NCBI GenBank assembly: GCA_910583885.1
Contig: CAJUAC010000022.1
Span: 1 to 18,232 of the forward strand
Source of the DNA: an uncultured Oscillospiraceae bacterium
GTDB taxonomy: Bacteria > Bacillota > Clostridia > Oscillospirales > Oscillospiraceae
DNA length: 18,232 nucleotides
Reading direction: 5' to 3'
Made by a program: the position numbers and the translations under genes. The notes under the pieces are model-generated. The model did no database searches and was not told the DNA's origin. It saw only the letters and a program-made list of their open reading frames with translations. Each line of letters begins with the position of its first letter. Position 1 is the first letter of the stretch. Below, in pieces: positions 6,532 through 12,962 of the stretch.

Positions 6532-7365
6532 TCACTTCAAATCCGTCCGCACAAACAGCCTCGCCCCGCCAAGGGTGACGGACACTGTGATAAACGCGGA
6601 GGAGAGGAGCATCCGCAGGGGATGGCCCATGTCCATATTTTGGATGCGGGCAATCTGGCCGGTGGGCAGAAAATCCATGACAAACTCATAGAACGCCCGC
6701 AGGGCCCCGGTCACATAGAGCGGGTTGGGCTCCGGCTCCACTACCTGCACGCCGTCCACTGTCACAATCGTACCGGCGTAGAACTCCGGCTCGCTGAGAA
6801 TACTGTAGACCGCGCTTGCGGCGAAGAGCATGGCAAAGTAGCTCAGCAGCGTCACTATGCTGGAGGACCGGCCGGTATGAAGCATTTCTATGCAGGTGAA
6901 GATAGCGGCCATGGCGACACTGGTGCCGGCCACCAGGAGAAAGAGCAGCGCCAGTGCGTCGGGGCGCAGGGTCCACGTCCCTAGAAAGGGGATGCCCACG
7001 CACGCGCCGGCCATCCACATCAGCTGGAGGGCCAGGGAGGCTGCGGCAACGGTGAGGAAATTCGCCAGATAGATGTCCCGTCGGGTATGGCCCATCGACA
7101 GCTTGTTGCGGACGGTACCCTCCCCGTATTCCACGCCGAGGAACAGGCAGACGAGGATGGAGATAAAGATCCCGATCGTGGGAACGATCTGGAAGTAGAG
7201 CCCGTCCAGTTCCGTCACGGTACCGTAATCCGCGGCCTTCTGGGCGGCCTCCCGGCAGCCGCCCAGCATGAACACAACCGACAGCGCCAGCACCGAGGCG
7301 GCGCACATCCGGAAAGTCCGGTCCCGGCCCAGGCGGTAGAAGTTGGCCCGCAGGAGGTTACGCAT
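6532..7365 (-). CDS. ABC-2 type transporter permease (LanE/G-like, first)
   Basis: A 277-residue membrane protein with about six hydrophobic segments. It begins MRNLLRANFYRLGRDRTFRM and contains GVEYGEGTVRNKLSMGHTR, the same conserved loop as the downstream permease. The start chosen is ATG 7365, eight bases after GGAGG; it overlaps the ATPase stop as ATGCGTAA, implying translational coupling. An upstream GTG at 7374 is possible but lies within the ribosome binding site region. Together with the ATPase and second permease it forms the LanFEG/CprABC-type exporter that protects against lantibiotics or bacitracin-like peptides. The substrate cannot be read from sequence. Confidence 0.88.
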   Translation of the reverse strand: MRNLLRANFYRLGRDRTFRMCAASVLALSVVFMLGGCREAAQKAADYGTVTELDGLYFQIVPTIGIFISILVCLFLGVEYGEGTVRNKLSMGHTRRDIYLANFLTVAAASLALQLMWMAGACVGIPFLGTWTLRPDALALLFLLVAGTSVAMAAIFTCIEMLHTGRSSSIVTLLSYFAMLFAASAVYSILSEPEFYAGTIVTVDGVQVVEPEPNPLYVTGALRAFYEFVMDFLPTGQIARIQNMDMGHPLRMLLSSAFITVSVTLGGARLFVRTDLK

Positions 7366-8272
7366 CGCCGCCACCTCCCACCAGGTTCATATAGTAGCTC
7401 TCCAGGCTCTCGTCGTGCTCATGGATACTCTCCACCGTGCACCCGGCGGCGTGGAGGGCCAGGGTCATCTCTGTGACGGAGGCCGCGCCGTAGACGTCCG
7501 CCGCCGTGTCGGACCAGACGGTGTACTCCAGGCCCATTTTATCCAGGGCGGCGGTGAGGGGCCGGGTGTCGCTGACGGTCAGGCGCATCCGCTTGCGGCA
7601 GCTGGCCTCCAGCTCCTTGGCGCTGATCTCCTGGATCATGCGGCCGTTGTCGATGAACCCGTAGTGGGTGGCCAGGCGGCCCAGCTCGTCGAGGATGTGG
7701 CTGGAGATCAGGACGGTGATCTGCCGTTCCCGGTTCAGGCGCAGGATCAGCTCCCGGATCTCCACAATGCCCTGGGGGTCCAGCCCGTTGGCGGGTTCGT
7801 CCAGAATGAGGAAGTCCGGGTCCCCGGCCAGGGCCACCGCGATGCCCAGCCGCTGGCGCATCCCCAGGGAGAAGTCCCGGGCTTTTTTCTTCCCCGTGTG
7901 CTGTAGCCGCACCAGCTCCAGCAGCTCCCCCAGCCCGTCGTAGGACGGAAGGCCCAGGATCTGGTACTGCTGGCGCAGGTTTTCCTCCGCCGTCATGGAC
8001 AGGTAAATGGAGGGGGTCTCCACCACCGCGCCCATGCGGCGGCGGGCCCGGTAGATCTCCCGGCTGGTATTGGGGCAGCCATAGAGGGTGAAGGAACCGC
8101 TGGTCGGGGTTTGCAGGCCGCAGATGTGGCGGATGAGGGTGGTTTTGCCCGCGCCGTTGCGGCCGACAAAGCCGTAGATCGAGCCCTTCTCCACATGCAT
8201 CGTCAGCCGGTCCAGAGCCTTGGTGGTCTTGTAGTGCTTGCTCAGTTCGTTTGTTTCCAGGACATAGTCCAT
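7358..8272 (-). CDS. ABC transporter ATPase, LanF/BcrA type
   Basis: This 304-residue cytoplasmic ATPase has Walker A GRNGAGKTT (37-45), signature SLGMRQR (135-141), Walker B FLILDEP (154-160) and the switch His192 in SSHILDE. At the Q-loop position it has VVETPSIYLSM with Glu85 instead of Gln: the E-loop reported as characteristic of LanF lantibiotic-immunity ATPases. The C-terminal 95 residues form the extra domain typical of BcrA-like ATPases. ATG 8272 was chosen because AGGAGG lies seven bases upstream; ATG 8278 would leave only one base. It is the first gene of the transporter operon, downstream of a repeat-bearing promoter and of the response regulator gene. It most likely powers immunity to a cationic or lanthionine peptide; no such peptide is encoded here. 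Confidence 0.92.
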   Translation of the reverse strand: MDYVLETNELSKHYKTTKALDRLTMHVEKGSIYGFVGRNGAGKTTLIRHICGLQTPTSGSFTLYGCPNTSREIYRARRRMGAVVETPSIYLSMTAEENLRQQYQILGLPSYDGLGELLELVRLQHTGKKKARDFSLGMRQRLGIAVALAGDPDFLILDEPANGLDPQGIVEIRELILRLNRERQITVLISSHILDELGRLATHYGFIDNGRMIQEISAKELEASCRKRMRLTVSDTRPLTAALDKMGLEYTVWSDTAADVYGAASVTEMTLALHAAGCTVESIHEHDESLESYYMNLVGGGGDA

Positions 8273-8305
8273 AGCCATGCCTCCTTATTGGGGTGGGATG
8301 GGGAT

Positions 8306-8362
8306 AGTATAGTATGGCATGGTTAAGAAAGCGGTTAAGGGAATGGATAAGAAATGGTAAAG
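8306..8362 (-). promoter_or_regulatory. Activator-type promoter of the ABC operon with four direct repeats
   Basis: On the plus strand GGTTAAG (8321), GGTTAAG (8333), GGATAAG (8345) and GGTAAAG (8356) recur every 12, 12 and 11 bases, about one helical turn. Read on the minus strand (CTTAACC), they end nine bases before a -10 TATACT (complement of 8306-8311), and no good -35 exists at 17 bases. OmpR-family regulators bind such in-phase direct repeats, so the adjacent response regulator is the likely activator (inference). Confidence 0.65.
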
Positions 8363-8381
8363 AAAACAATGGGGGCCGGGT

Positions 8382-9038
8382 TCAGTCTGTGAGCTTGAAC
8401 CCGATCCCCCACACCGATTCGATGCAGTCGCCCGCCCCGGCGTCTCGGAGCTTTTTCCGCAGGTTGCTGACGTGGACCTTCAGCGAGCCCTCCACACAGT
8501 CCGGGGTGTCCTCACTGATGTGGTCAAGCAGCTGGGATTTTGTCACCACCTGCCTGGGATTCTGCATCAGCAGCTTCAAGATGGCGAACTCCGTCCTGGT
8601 CAGCCGGACCACGCCCCCCTCCACTGCCAGGGTGCGGGCGGCGGTATCCATGGCCAGCCCCTTGTACCGCAGCAGCTGCGGCGCAGCGGCCCCGCCCCGC
8701 AGCTGGACGGCAATGCGGGCCAACAGCTCCCTGGTATCAAAGGGTTTTGTGAGGTAGTCCGCCGCACCGCCCAGCAGGAGCCGCACCTTGTCCCCCACAT
8801 CCGCCCGGGCGGACAGCACAATGGCTGGGATCCCCGCCAAATGGGGCAGGACGTCCTCGCCGCCCAGGCCCGGCAGCATCAGATCCAGCAGCACCAGGTC
8901 CGGCCGGCTGCCGGACAGGAGCAGCAGCGCCTCCGTGCCCGAGTAGGCCCGCAGGACGCCGTACCCCTCCCGCCGGAGCAGCTCCGCCAGCATGTCCCCA
9001 ATATATACGTCGTCATCAATGATCGCTATTTGCTTCAT
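8382..9038 (-). CDS. OmpR/PhoB-family response regulator
   Basis: A 218-residue two-domain regulator. The receiver domain (1-115) has the acidic IDDD cluster (7-10), phosphoacceptor Asp52 in LLDLMLPG, Ser76 in VLSAR and Lys98 in LTKPF. The winged-helix DNA-binding domain (about 125-218) shows RLTRTEFAILKLLM, VSNLRKKL and the closing VWGIGFKL. A GGGAG ribosome binding site precedes ATG 9038. It lies 109 bases before the ABC ATPase gene on the same strand, and the gap carries four direct repeats that it may bind. Its kinase is probably the one at 3641-4552, the only histidine kinase in the window. It resembles regulators of bacitracin/lantibiotic stress modules. Confidence 0.92.
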   Translation of the reverse strand: MKQIAIIDDDVYIGDMLAELLRREGYGVLRAYSGTEALLLLSGSRPDLVLLDLMLPGLGGEDVLPHLAGIPAIVLSARADVGDKVRLLLGGAADYLTKPFDTRELLARIAVQLRGGAAAPQLLRYKGLAMDTAARTLAVEGGVVRLTRTEFAILKLLMQNPRQVVTKSQLLDHISEDTPDCVEGSLKVHVSNLRKKLRDAGAGDCIESVWGIGFKLTD

Positions 9039-9063
9039 GCCGTCAGCTCCCGTTGGTAAACAC

Positions 9064-9089
9064 TCTTTTTCTTTTAAAAAAGAAAAAGA
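9064..9089. repeat. A/T-only perfect inverted repeat upstream of the response regulator
   Basis: TCTTTTTCTTTT (9064-9075), two A bases, then AAAAGAAAAAGA (9078-9089): a 12-base-pair inverted repeat in a GC-rich region, followed by a second AAAAAGAA copy at 9093-9099. It sits in the 127-base gap between the SpoIIM gene stop and the response regulator start. It could be a terminator for the upstream operon or a curved upstream element; the sequence alone does not decide. Confidence 0.5.
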
Positions 9090-9165
9090 ATCAAAAAGAA
9101 CACCTACCTGTATTCAGTGGAAAAAGTCCCGCTGTTGGGGTGTGTTGACAATTTTCAAACAGCCC

Positions 9166-9789
9166 CTAAAGGAACAGGCCCATGATTACCGGCGTCACAT
9201 AGCACTCAATGAACGCGGCCGCCACAGTCATCGGGGCAACCAGCAGCACAAGCACGCGCAACAGATCCCCCAGCAGCTCCACCATCGGGATCCGGCGGGG
9301 ATTGCTGGTGGCCAGCCGGCACATGTTCCGGCACAGATACACGCCGCAGGCGATGGACAGCACCAGGGCGGGCAGCTCAAACACGCCATGGGGTAAGATC
9401 CCCGCCAGGAGGAGGCCCAGCGGCATCTCGTTAGACAGGTAGACCGCCGCCGTGATCCCCAGCAGCGCCCCGTTGGCCAGCAGGCTGAACAGCGGCAGAA
9501 AAATAAAGGGCACAAAGCCGTAGGCAGCGGAAAAGAGCATGGCGCGCCAGTTGTTGAGCAGCAGGGCGAACACGAACATGCCCCCCGACTCATCCACCAC
9601 GCCGGACTGCTCCGCCTGCTCCATAAAGCTCCCAATCACCTCCATCGCCGCATCCGGCCGCGCCAGGGAGAATCCACAGCCCAGCGCACAGGCGAACACC
9701 ATGCCCAGCGCGCACAGCAGAAGGATCCGGCGGAAATCCGAGCGCAGGAACTCCCGCAGCAGGGTGAGCTGTTCTCTCATCCACCTCAT
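9166..9789 (-). CDS. SpoIIM-family (stage II sporulation protein M) membrane protein
   Basis: A 207-residue protein with about five membrane helices. The family signature is visible: NNWRAMLFSAAYGFVPFI, then LLANGALLG and LPHGVFELPALVLSIACG. In Bacillus SpoIIM works with SpoIID and SpoIIP in engulfment, but the wider family occurs outside sporulation, so a role in sporulation is inferred only. ATG 9789 overlaps the gltX stop in an ATGA, implying translational coupling; the longer ORF start at 9831 lies inside gltX and is rejected. Position after gltX and before the AT-rich inverted repeat suggests it ends the operon. It may instead be a general membrane protein of the DUF95 type. Confidence 0.82.
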   Translation of the reverse strand: MRWMREQLTLLREFLRSDFRRILLLCALGMVFACALGCGFSLARPDAAMEVIGSFMEQAEQSGVVDESGGMFVFALLLNNWRAMLFSAAYGFVPFIFLPLFSLLANGALLGITAAVYLSNEMPLGLLLAGILPHGVFELPALVLSIACGVYLCRNMCRLATSNPRRIPMVELLGDLLRVLVLLVAPMTVAAAFIECYVTPVIMGLFL

Positions 9790-11276
9790 GCGCCCAGCAT
9801 CTCCAGACCAACCTTCAGCCGCCACAGGCACTCATCCTTCCCCAGGATCTGGCAGATTTCCACCGCGCCGCCGGGGGTGACGGCCTGGCCCGCCGCCGCG
9901 ATGCGCACAGGCCACATGAGGGTGGCGTTTTTGACCTCCAGCTTGGCCGCCAGATCCATCAGGCAGCCGTGGATGGCCTCCTGGCTCCAGTCCGTGATTT
10001 CATCCAGCGCGGGGATGGCAGACTCCAGCATCCGCCTGGACACCTCATCGTTGGTCTTGGACTTCTTGTTGGTAAAGAGGTCCTTCTCGTAGGGAGGCAG
10101 GGCCTCGAAGAAGCCCACCTTCTCCGGGATCTCCGTCAGCTTCTCGCACCGGGCCTGGAGCAGGGCGGCGATGGCGCGGGTATCCAGGGTGGGCTTTTTC
10201 ACCGCCTGGCGGATATAGGGCTCCGCCGCCGCATGAAAGGCCTCCGGGGACATGGCCCGCAGGTAAAGGGCGTTGAAGTGGGTGAGCTTGTCGATGTCGA
10301 AAATAGCGGGGGATTTGGAGATGCCGGCGATGTCAAAGGCCCGGGCCAGCTCCTCCAGGGAGAATACCTCCTGCTCCGCGATCTCGCCCCGGGGGCTCCA
10401 GCCCAGCAGGGCCACATAGTTCAAAATGGCCTCCGTCAGGTAGCCCTGGGCCTTCAGGTCCTCATAGGAGGGGTCGCCGTGGCGCTTGCTCATCTTGTTG
10501 TTCTGGTCCCGCATCACCGGGGAGCAGTGGACATAGGTGGGCACCGCCCAGCCGAAGGCCTGATAGAGCAGGTTGTACTTGGGCGCGGAGCTCAGGTACT
10601 CGCTGCCCCGGACCACATGGGTGATGCCCATCAGGTGGTCGTCAACGACATTGGCGAAATTGTAGGTGGGCAGCCCATCCCGCTTGAGCAGGACCTGGTC
10701 GTCCAAAGTGGCGTTCTCTACCGTAATATCACCGAAAATCGCGTCGTGGAAGGTGGTGCTCCCCTCATCGGGGATCTTCTGGCGGATGACGTAGGGCGCG
10801 CCTGCGTCCAGCTTGGCCTGGATTTCCTCCGGGGAGAGCGCGCGGCAGGGGTCGGCGGCCCGGCCCCAGTCCCCGGAATCCTCCTCGCTCTCGGTTTTCT
10901 CGCAGAAGCAGTAGTAGGCGTGGCCCTTCTCCACCAGCAGCCTTGCGTACTTGCCGTAGGTGCCCCGCCGCTCCGACTGGATATAGGGGGCCACGGGGCC
11001 GCCCACATCGGGGCCCTCGTCATGGGTGAGGCCGCACTCAGCCATGGTGCGGTAGATCACGTCGGTCGCACCCTCCACCAGGCGGCCCTGGTCGGTGTCC
11101 TCGATGCGCAGGATAAAGGTGCCATCCCCGCCCCGGGCGATCAGCCAGGTGTACAGGGCGGTGCGCAGGTTGCCCACATGCATATAGCCCGTGGGGGAGG
11201 GGGCGAAACGGGTGCGGATTTTGCCGTGGGGGATTTTGGCCTCCATAGCGTCAAAACAGGTCATGTCCATTGCCAT
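9786..11276 (-). CDS. gltX: Glutamyl-tRNA synthetase
   Basis: A 496-residue class I aminoacyl-tRNA synthetase that charges tRNA-Glu (and possibly tRNA-Gln) in the cytoplasm. It has the HIGH-type motif in RFAPSPTGYMHVGN (HVGN at 33-36), the discriminating FILRIEDTD, and the KMSKR loop at 261-265. Cys123, Cys125 and Cys144 resemble part of the zinc-binding region of some GluRS enzymes. The start at 11276 is supported by AGGAG eight bases upstream and gives a 19-residue lead before the core. Length is normal for the family. It follows three acetyltransferase genes with a 42-base gap and overlaps the SpoIIM-family gene by ATGA. No T-box or other leader is seen. The product call is secure; whether it is discriminating is not. 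Confidence 0.96.
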   Translation of the reverse strand: MAMDMTCFDAMEAKIPHGKIRTRFAPSPTGYMHVGNLRTALYTWLIARGGDGTFILRIEDTDQGRLVEGATDVIYRTMAECGLTHDEGPDVGGPVAPYIQSERRGTYGKYARLLVEKGHAYYCFCEKTESEEDSGDWGRAADPCRALSPEEIQAKLDAGAPYVIRQKIPDEGSTTFHDAIFGDITVENATLDDQVLLKRDGLPTYNFANVVDDHLMGITHVVRGSEYLSSAPKYNLLYQAFGWAVPTYVHCSPVMRDQNNKMSKRHGDPSYEDLKAQGYLTEAILNYVALLGWSPRGEIAEQEVFSLEELARAFDIAGISKSPAIFDIDKLTHFNALYLRAMSPEAFHAAAEPYIRQAVKKPTLDTRAIAALLQARCEKLTEIPEKVGFFEALPPYEKDLFTNKKSKTNDEVSRRMLESAIPALDEITDWSQEAIHGCLMDLAAKLEVKNATLMWPVRIAAAGQAVTPGGAVEICQILGKDECLWRLKVGLEMLGA

Positions 11277-11318
11277 GATGGGTTCTCCTTTTGTTGATAA
11301 ATAATCCTTCCTTGGGGG

Positions 11319-11822
11319 TTATCGTTTTATTCTGGTATAAAGCTTCTGTTCATCCTCGTGGTGGATATATGCTCCATTTTTCATCTGCACTTTCAGCGAT
11401 GCGGGGTTATTCTTGTGGACTGACAGATATAGTTCCTCTTCGGCAATCAGGCCCCAGGCCTTTTCGACCGCCAGTTTTAAGCCTTGAGAGGCATACCCCT
11501 TTCCACGGAATTCTTTTCCGATTCCATATCCGATATGCCCTGCCCCGTCTGCCAGTGCTTTTGTAAGATAATGACGGATTCTGAATACGCCTACAATGGC
11601 ACCGTCGTCCCATAAGAAGCATTCTGTCTGCGGAACCCAGCCCTCCTGCAATCCAACGCCCTTTGCCGCGTTGATATAACCGGGTAAAATGGCGTTGACA
11701 AATTCATCCTTTGAACATCCCGCCCCCGGATTTGTAAAACCGTTTTCATCCGCGGGCGTGCTTGTTATAAATAAATATTCTTTTTCCGCATCTTCCATAT
11801 TGGCTTCTTTCAAGTACAGCAT
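11319..11822 (-). CDS. GNAT acetyltransferase (COG3981-like), unusually AT-rich
   Basis: A 167-residue GNAT protein that would transfer acetyl from acetyl-CoA to an unknown amine. It opens MLYLKEANMEDAEKEYLFIT and has the acetyl-CoA loop KEFRGKGYASQGL, with AGHIGYGIG before it and NPASLKVQMKNGAYIHH at the end. The DNA is clearly richer in A/T than its neighbours: the sample 11341-11400 is about 43% G+C against about 62% in a sample of the ATPase gene (7861-7920), suggesting separate origin. Start 11822 is preceded by AGGGAGG five bases upstream; a longer ORF to 12128 overlaps the next acetyltransferase in the wrong frame. It is the last of three acetyltransferases before gltX. Confidence 0.85.
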   Translation of the reverse strand: MLYLKEANMEDAEKEYLFITSTPADENGFTNPGAGCSKDEFVNAILPGYINAAKGVGLQEGWVPQTECFLWDDGAIVGVFRIRHYLTKALADGAGHIGYGIGKEFRGKGYASQGLKLAVEKAWGLIAEEELYLSVHKNNPASLKVQMKNGAYIHHEDEQKLYTRIKR

Positions 11823-11851
11823 GCAGGCCTCCCTTCCTGTTCCACGGGCGG

Positions 11852-12331
11852 TTAGGGCCGCTGGCGCAGGTAGTATCCGGATTCCACCCCGTCCTCCACA
11901 AGGGACTCCGCCAGGTGGAATCCATTTTTCTCCAGCACCCGGACAGAGGCGCTGTTGGCGGCAAAGGTAAATGCCCCGATACGCTCCAGGCCGAACCGCG
12001 CCCGGATCTCCTCCAGGAACAGCCCCAGGGCCGTTGTGGCCGCCCCCTTGCCCCAGAGCTCCGGCGCGAAGATACAGTAGCTCACCATGGCCTGGGGGTC
12101 GCCGCCGGGATCCATGCCGTAGCACCACACGTCCCCCACATACTGCCCGTCCGCATAGATGGTCCGCCCGAAGCTCCTTGCGCCGGGCTTCTGGGTGTCC
12201 CGGAAGTCCGACAGGGCCTCCTCCAAAGTTTTTGCCTTCATGGGCAGGGTGCGCCGGATGGCAGGGGATTGGGATTGCTGAAAAAATATAGCCACAGTCT
12301 CCGCTGTGCGTGCGCCGAGTGAAATGGTCAT
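11852..12331 (-). CDS. GNAT acetyltransferase, RimJ/RimL-like
   Basis: A 159-residue GNAT protein. The acetyl-CoA binding motif is ELWGKGAATTAL (about 91-102), following FAP, with the later SVRVLEKNGFHL motif typical of RimJ/RimL proteins (about 129-140). It may acetylate a protein N-terminus, a small amine or an antibiotic; sequence does not decide. Its ATG at 12331 overlaps the stop of the preceding acetyltransferase in an ATGA and uses GAGGAG inside that gene, so the two are translationally coupled. A 29-base gap separates it from the third acetyltransferase. Confidence 0.87.
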   Translation of the reverse strand: MTISLGARTAETVAIFFQQSQSPAIRRTLPMKAKTLEEALSDFRDTQKPGARSFGRTIYADGQYVGDVWCYGMDPGGDPQAMVSYCIFAPELWGKGAATTALGLFLEEIRARFGLERIGAFTFAANSASVRVLEKNGFHLAESLVEDGVESGYYLRQRP

Positions 12332-12843
12332 AGTCTCCTCCTCACGCCGAATACCAGGTGCAGCATGTCCATACCGTAGTAGTGCTTGACAAAGGAGCCC
12401 CGCACCGACATGCCGCAGCGGAGGGCCACATGCTGGGAGGGGAAATTGTTCTCCCGGATGATCGAGAACACCTCCGGGAAGCCCAGCGTCTCAAAGGCGT
12501 AGTCCCGGCAGGCCGCGGCGGCCTCGGAGGCAAAGCCCTGATGCCACTTGCTGCGCAGGAACAGGTAGCCGACCTCCGGCACCTCCCGCCCGCACCAGTC
12601 CTGCATGGTCACGCCGCACTGGCCAATGAACTGCCCGGACGCCTTCTCAATCACCGCCCAAAGCCCAAAGCCGTATGCGGCGTACCGCTCCCGCTGCCGG
12701 TCCAGCCACGCCTGGGCCTCCCCGTCGGAGAAGGCGTGCTCATAAGCGTACATGGCCTGGGGGTCCTGCAAGATCCCACACAGGGCCGGAAAATCCGCCT
12801 GGCCCATTTCCCGCAGGGCGAGCCGCCCAGTTTCCAATATCAT
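12328..12843 (-). CDS. GNAT acetyltransferase, RimJ/RimL-like
   Basis: A 171-residue protein opening MILETGRLALREMGQADFPA, the usual RimJ/RimL start. Motif A reads FLRSKWHQGFASEAAAACRD and the C-terminal RENNFPSQHVALRCGM matches the family's IxxxNxxS region. GGAGGA lies eight bases before ATG 12843. It is first in the three-acetyltransferase run and overlaps the second by ATGA. Its substrate is unknown. A putative minus-strand promoter lies at about 12876-12903. Confidence 0.9.
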   Translation of the reverse strand: MILETGRLALREMGQADFPALCGILQDPQAMYAYEHAFSDGEAQAWLDRQRERYAAYGFGLWAVIEKASGQFIGQCGVTMQDWCGREVPEVGYLFLRSKWHQGFASEAAAACRDYAFETLGFPEVFSIIRENNFPSQHVALRCGMSVRGSFVKHYYGMDMLHLVFGVRRRL

Positions 12844-12875
12844 AATTTGATTCCTCCATTTGCCTGTTGCAGCCT

Positions 12876-12904
12876 ATTGTACTATAGTTTCCCACTTCCT
12901 GCAA
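12876..12904 (-). promoter_or_regulatory. Possible promoter of the acetyltransferase-gltX operon
   Basis: On the minus strand TACAAT (complement of 12876-12881) lies 17 bases after TTGCAG, a weak -35 matching three of six consensus bases. TATAGT five bases earlier is an alternative -10. It points at the first acetyltransferase gene. No terminator is seen between the acetyltransferases and gltX, so it may serve the whole run to 9166. Confidence 0.4.
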
Positions 12905-12920
12905 CCGGAAATTCCAGACG

Positions 12921-12950
12921 CGGGAGGGACGGCGGCCGCCGTCCCTCCCG
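12921..12950 (-). terminator. Perfect 30-base palindrome after the serine hydrolase gene
   Basis: CGGGAGGGACGGCGG (12921-12935) is followed directly by its exact complement (12936-12950), 15 base pairs with no spacer. It lies 12 bases after the serine hydrolase stop on the minus strand. There is no U-run after it, so termination is inferred from position and strength only. Confidence 0.55.
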
Positions 12951-12962
12951 TTGCACGGATCC

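Noticed and set aside
9969..11297. 442-codon plus-strand ORF
   Set aside because: Exact antisense of gltX, whose motifs are unmistakable; the composition is a GC-rich shadow without RBS or homology.
11277..11318. T-box or leader control of gltX
   Set aside because: Only 42 bases separate the preceding gene from gltX; no T-box sequence or specifier stem fits.
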